Shown here: piece after piece, positions 61,652-64,000 of the stretch | How the letters are laid out: every line of letters begins with the position of its first letter | Position numbering within the stretch: position 1 is the stretch's first letter | Source: Caenorhabditis elegans | Lineage: Eukaryota > Nematoda > Chromadorea > Rhabditida > Rhabditidae | DNA length: 64,000 nt | Direction of reading: 5' to 3' | NCBI RefSeq assembly: GCF_000002985.6 | Contig: NC_003279.8 | Location: 5,208,001-5,272,000 of the forward strand | Notes under the pieces: model-generated | The model's input: the letters and a program-made list of their open reading frames with translations, nothing else | Databases searched by the model: none | What the model was told of the DNA's origin: nothing | Translations under genes and position numbers: made by a program

Positions 61652-62934
61652 GTGGTCTGAAAATAAAACATTGATTTTCTGAATTTCTTTTGAGAATACT
61701 CACGGGTAGTAGAGTGCAACATTGTGTCGCTCTTTGAAGCGACTAGCAGCAGCCATTTTCTCCTCGAGGCTTCCAACAGATTCATGAAGCATGTCAGAGA
61801 CTGCTTGCAAAGCCTGCTCAATTGTCAATTCGTCTCGAATTTGATCGAAACGGAGACTCAAACTACGACAGAGCATGTTTATTGCAGAATCGTTTTGCTT
61901 CTGTAAAATATATATTTGCAAACACTCCGTACGGTATTTTCAAGGAACCTACAAGGTTCTCCACTTTAACAGTTGTAATAATCGAAATCGAAGTGGAATC
62001 GACTTTCGGAATATCTGGGACTGGTGATGCAGCTGCCGGTGGAAGGGTAACATCTGATGCTCGCTTTTCCAGGTCTTTGTGAGAAGTTTTCTTCTCTTCT
62101 TTCTTCGATGATGGTTCGCTGTCTTTGTTACTACCTTTAAACTTGGCCAGTATATCTTGGAAACAGTTCTGAACAAAATAATTGATTTTTGTAAACGGAG
62201 AACACTAACCAAGGAAAGACCGGCGAGCTTTTTAACATAGACATCGCTTTCTGTACGACAGTTATCAACTGTATTTTTCAGGTCCACGAGCATTTTCTTT
62301 CTTTTCACGAATTCGGTGCAACTGTTGGCATTATCAAGATACGAAGCCACATCAGCCTGCAACCAAGAGTATGGTAACGGTAATAAATGTTCAAGTACTA
62401 ACCACTGGAAGATGTGGAATACCGAAGTCGTTGGTGATCATGAAATCAGTTGATTCGTCAATATCAAGAAATGCAAGTGTCTGGTAAATCAGTCCCATAT
62501 CTTCACCAGTAGAAGCCGATTTAATCTGAAATGTTTCTTGAGAATTGATTTCATACTCACTGTAACTCTACCGCTAATTTGTAGGCTCCCTCCGCCTGAT
62601 CAGAATGATTCTTGTGGCTGCCCGTGAAGATGCATGCCGAGCAAAATACTTTTTCATGTAAATAAAAGTCGAACGGCGAAGCATATTTCTTGTTTCCTTT
62701 GAAAACTCCAGCGCACTTTTCATGTCGGCAGACAAAGAGAAGTTTGTGTGGCACGAGGTCCTTGCATTTGTAGCATCTTGCGGCGTTTTCAGTCCATCTT
62801 GAACGGTTGACCGCACCCGAAGACTGATCTGGATCCGCTTCTGAATTTTCGTCCCCATTGCTAGAAGCAGTCTTTTCCAGAGAAAGTTGGACCGAATGAT
62901 CGCGACTGCTGTGTACACTATCAACACAGCTCAT
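61647..62934 (-). CDS. B-box-like zinc-finger / coiled-coil protein, 351 residues
   Basis: Exons 62934-62572, 62525-62403, 62356-62210, 62168-61953, 61900-61704 and 61656-61647 (1056 bases). A TTTTTTCAG acceptor lies five bases before the ATG, as for a trans-spliced start. Residues ~54-110 hold evenly spaced metal ligands: C54-x2-C57, C69-x-H71-x2-C74, H93, C98-x2-C101, H107-x2-H110. This resembles a B-box-type two-zinc module rather than a RING. The middle (exons 2-3) is helical, with AFLDIDESTDFM and a Lys-rich coiled-coil candidate. Residues ~212-283 are a disordered Lys/Ser/Pro linker. The C-terminal exon (SLSLRFDQIRDELTIEQALQ, SVGSLEEKMAAASRF) is again helical. The order resembles B-box plus coiled-coil TRIM-like proteins without a RING, but the exact family is not certain. 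The first intron uses a weak GTAGAG donor. Confidence 0.8.
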
Positions 62935-62939
62935 TTTAT

Positions 62940-63372
62940 CTGAAAAAATTGGGATAATGAACTATAATGTTTAGATATTAAGGTAGAAAATTATAAGCTC
63001 GAAAAATATTAATGGTTCCTCCAAAGTATCCTTCGTTTACTAAAAATTGCGATTATTTTAATATTAAATTGAAATAAAAAAGAAAATATAGCGTTGCGAA
63101 AATGATGAGAGAAACTTTAAGAGAAAAATCCTAAAAACTATTTCGATAGAGCATCATTGCAATGTACGCAATTTTCCTAACAGTGTTTGCGGACTTTGCC
63201 ATTGTCTACCGTAGTATGGTTTTATTATTAAATATTACTGTATTATTAATAATATGTTAATTTATTAGCTAAAATTCAAGTTTATAATATTTTATTTTGT
63301 CACATATTTTGAAAAAAATTTTAAAAATTAAAATTTAATGGCGTTGATAAAAAATAAGTTAATAAATTCAAT
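62940..63372. other. Intergenic region between two leftward genes
   Basis: 433 bases, AT-rich, containing the 3' flank of the acidic-protein gene and the promoter or intercistronic spacer of the zinc-finger gene. A short TATTATTAATAATA near-palindrome occurs at ~63223-63254. Nothing else recognised. Confidence 0.5.
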
Positions 63373-64000
63373 TTATGCAATGATTTCTGGTTGAGTGGAT
63401 TGGATTGAAGTCAGAAGCCCGTTTGAAAATACGTCGACTCTTTCCTCTGCTTCGTTGAGATCAAAATTGGAAGTGGTATCGTTCGTTTCAACGTTTTCTT
63501 GCTGCTCATTTGTATTGTTGGCTGAAAAAGCAACATTAGGAAAAATCGAAAAATCAATTTCAAATTAACGAACTCACATTCCGTTTCCTTCTCAAAAAGA
63601 TTCTCCAAAGTGTCTTCTTGATCCACTTGTGCCTCCTTTTCAGGTATTGGAAGCTCCTCGTCTTTTTCAGTAGACTTCTCGAGAGCAACAATTTCGTTTT
63701 TCTTTTCATCACTATCCTTCAAGTTTTGGTCGTTTTCAGATTGTTCATGAACAATTTCGTCTTGCTCCTCAATCTCTTCCTCGTCAATTTCATGCTCAAA
63801 CTCGATATTTTCTTCTTCCGCCTCTTCATCCTGGACCTCACAAGTTCGCTGAACTTTTACTTCTGGTTCAAAATCATCTTGGAGCTCGACGGCTGGTCTT
63901 TTGCGTTGAGAAAGAAATCCTGAATCACCAGTTTTTGTAAAATCGTAAAAATATTAAAGTACAGATGATAACTCACCAATGGCTTTTCCGATAGGATTAG
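63373..64000 (-). CDS. C-terminal part of an acidic protein (partial, unidentified)
   Basis: Three minus-strand coding segments: 64000-63977 (open at the window edge), 63919-63578 and 63521-63373, joined in phase and ending with TAA at 63375-63373. The visible ~171 residues begin NPIGKAIGFLSQRKRPAVEL, a basic motif that could be a nuclear localisation signal. They continue into a strongly Glu/Asp-rich disordered tail (for example EEAEEENIEFEHEIDEEEIE) ending TSIQSTQPEIIA. The N-terminus and any defining domain lie outside the window, so no function can be given. Confidence 0.75.

Noticed and set aside
1..64000. CRISPR arrays, prophage, bacterial operons, defence systems
   Set aside because: The sequence is spliced nematode nuclear DNA; no regularly spaced repeats or prokaryotic gene layout were seen.

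Overview
The window is nematode nuclear DNA, almost certainly Caenorhabditis elegans chromosome I around cosmid B0261. It is AT-rich. Introns are short and nearly all start GT and end in a TTTTCAG- or TTTTTAG-like acceptor. It carries two genes I recognise from that locus: mrpl-47 (B0261.4) and let-363, the TOR kinase (B0261.2). All gene models were assembled by hand by joining exons in reading phase; every multi-exon CDS below sums to a multiple of three.

Layout. Positions 1-128 hold the first coding exon of a leftward gene that continues outside the window. About 22.5 kb follows (129-22627) with no convincing gene; it looks like the long regulatory region or 5' introns of that leftward gene. 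From 22628 to 34592 lies a 24-exon leftward gene for a ~1568-residue Ser-rich, acidic and coiled-coil protein that I cannot name. A complete rightward gene for a 552-residue Lys-rich protein (25061-27222) is nested in one of its introns.

A ~1.85 kb divergent intergenic region with a 200-bp tandem duplication follows. Then comes a rightward series: mrpl-47 (mitochondrial ribosomal protein uL29m), let-363 (32 coding exons, 2694 residues by my model), a BDP1/TFIIIB subunit homologue and a small secreted protein. Two leftward genes sit inside let-363 introns 12 and 21. The right end has a leftward gene with a B-box-like zinc finger and the 3' end of another leftward gene for an acidic protein.

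The rightward cluster joins mitochondrial translation, TOR growth signalling and RNA polymerase III initiation. That is functionally coherent and may be an operon, but trans-splicing cannot be read from DNA alone. The most unusual structure is a three-level nest: let-363 intron 21 contains an antisense gene, and that gene's own intron contains a 384-bp hAT-type miniature transposon with imperfect terminal inverted repeats, an exact 8-bp target duplication and internal GGCGATCGCC palindromes. Several other let-363 introns carry long inverted repeats that would fold into dsRNA in the pre-mRNA.
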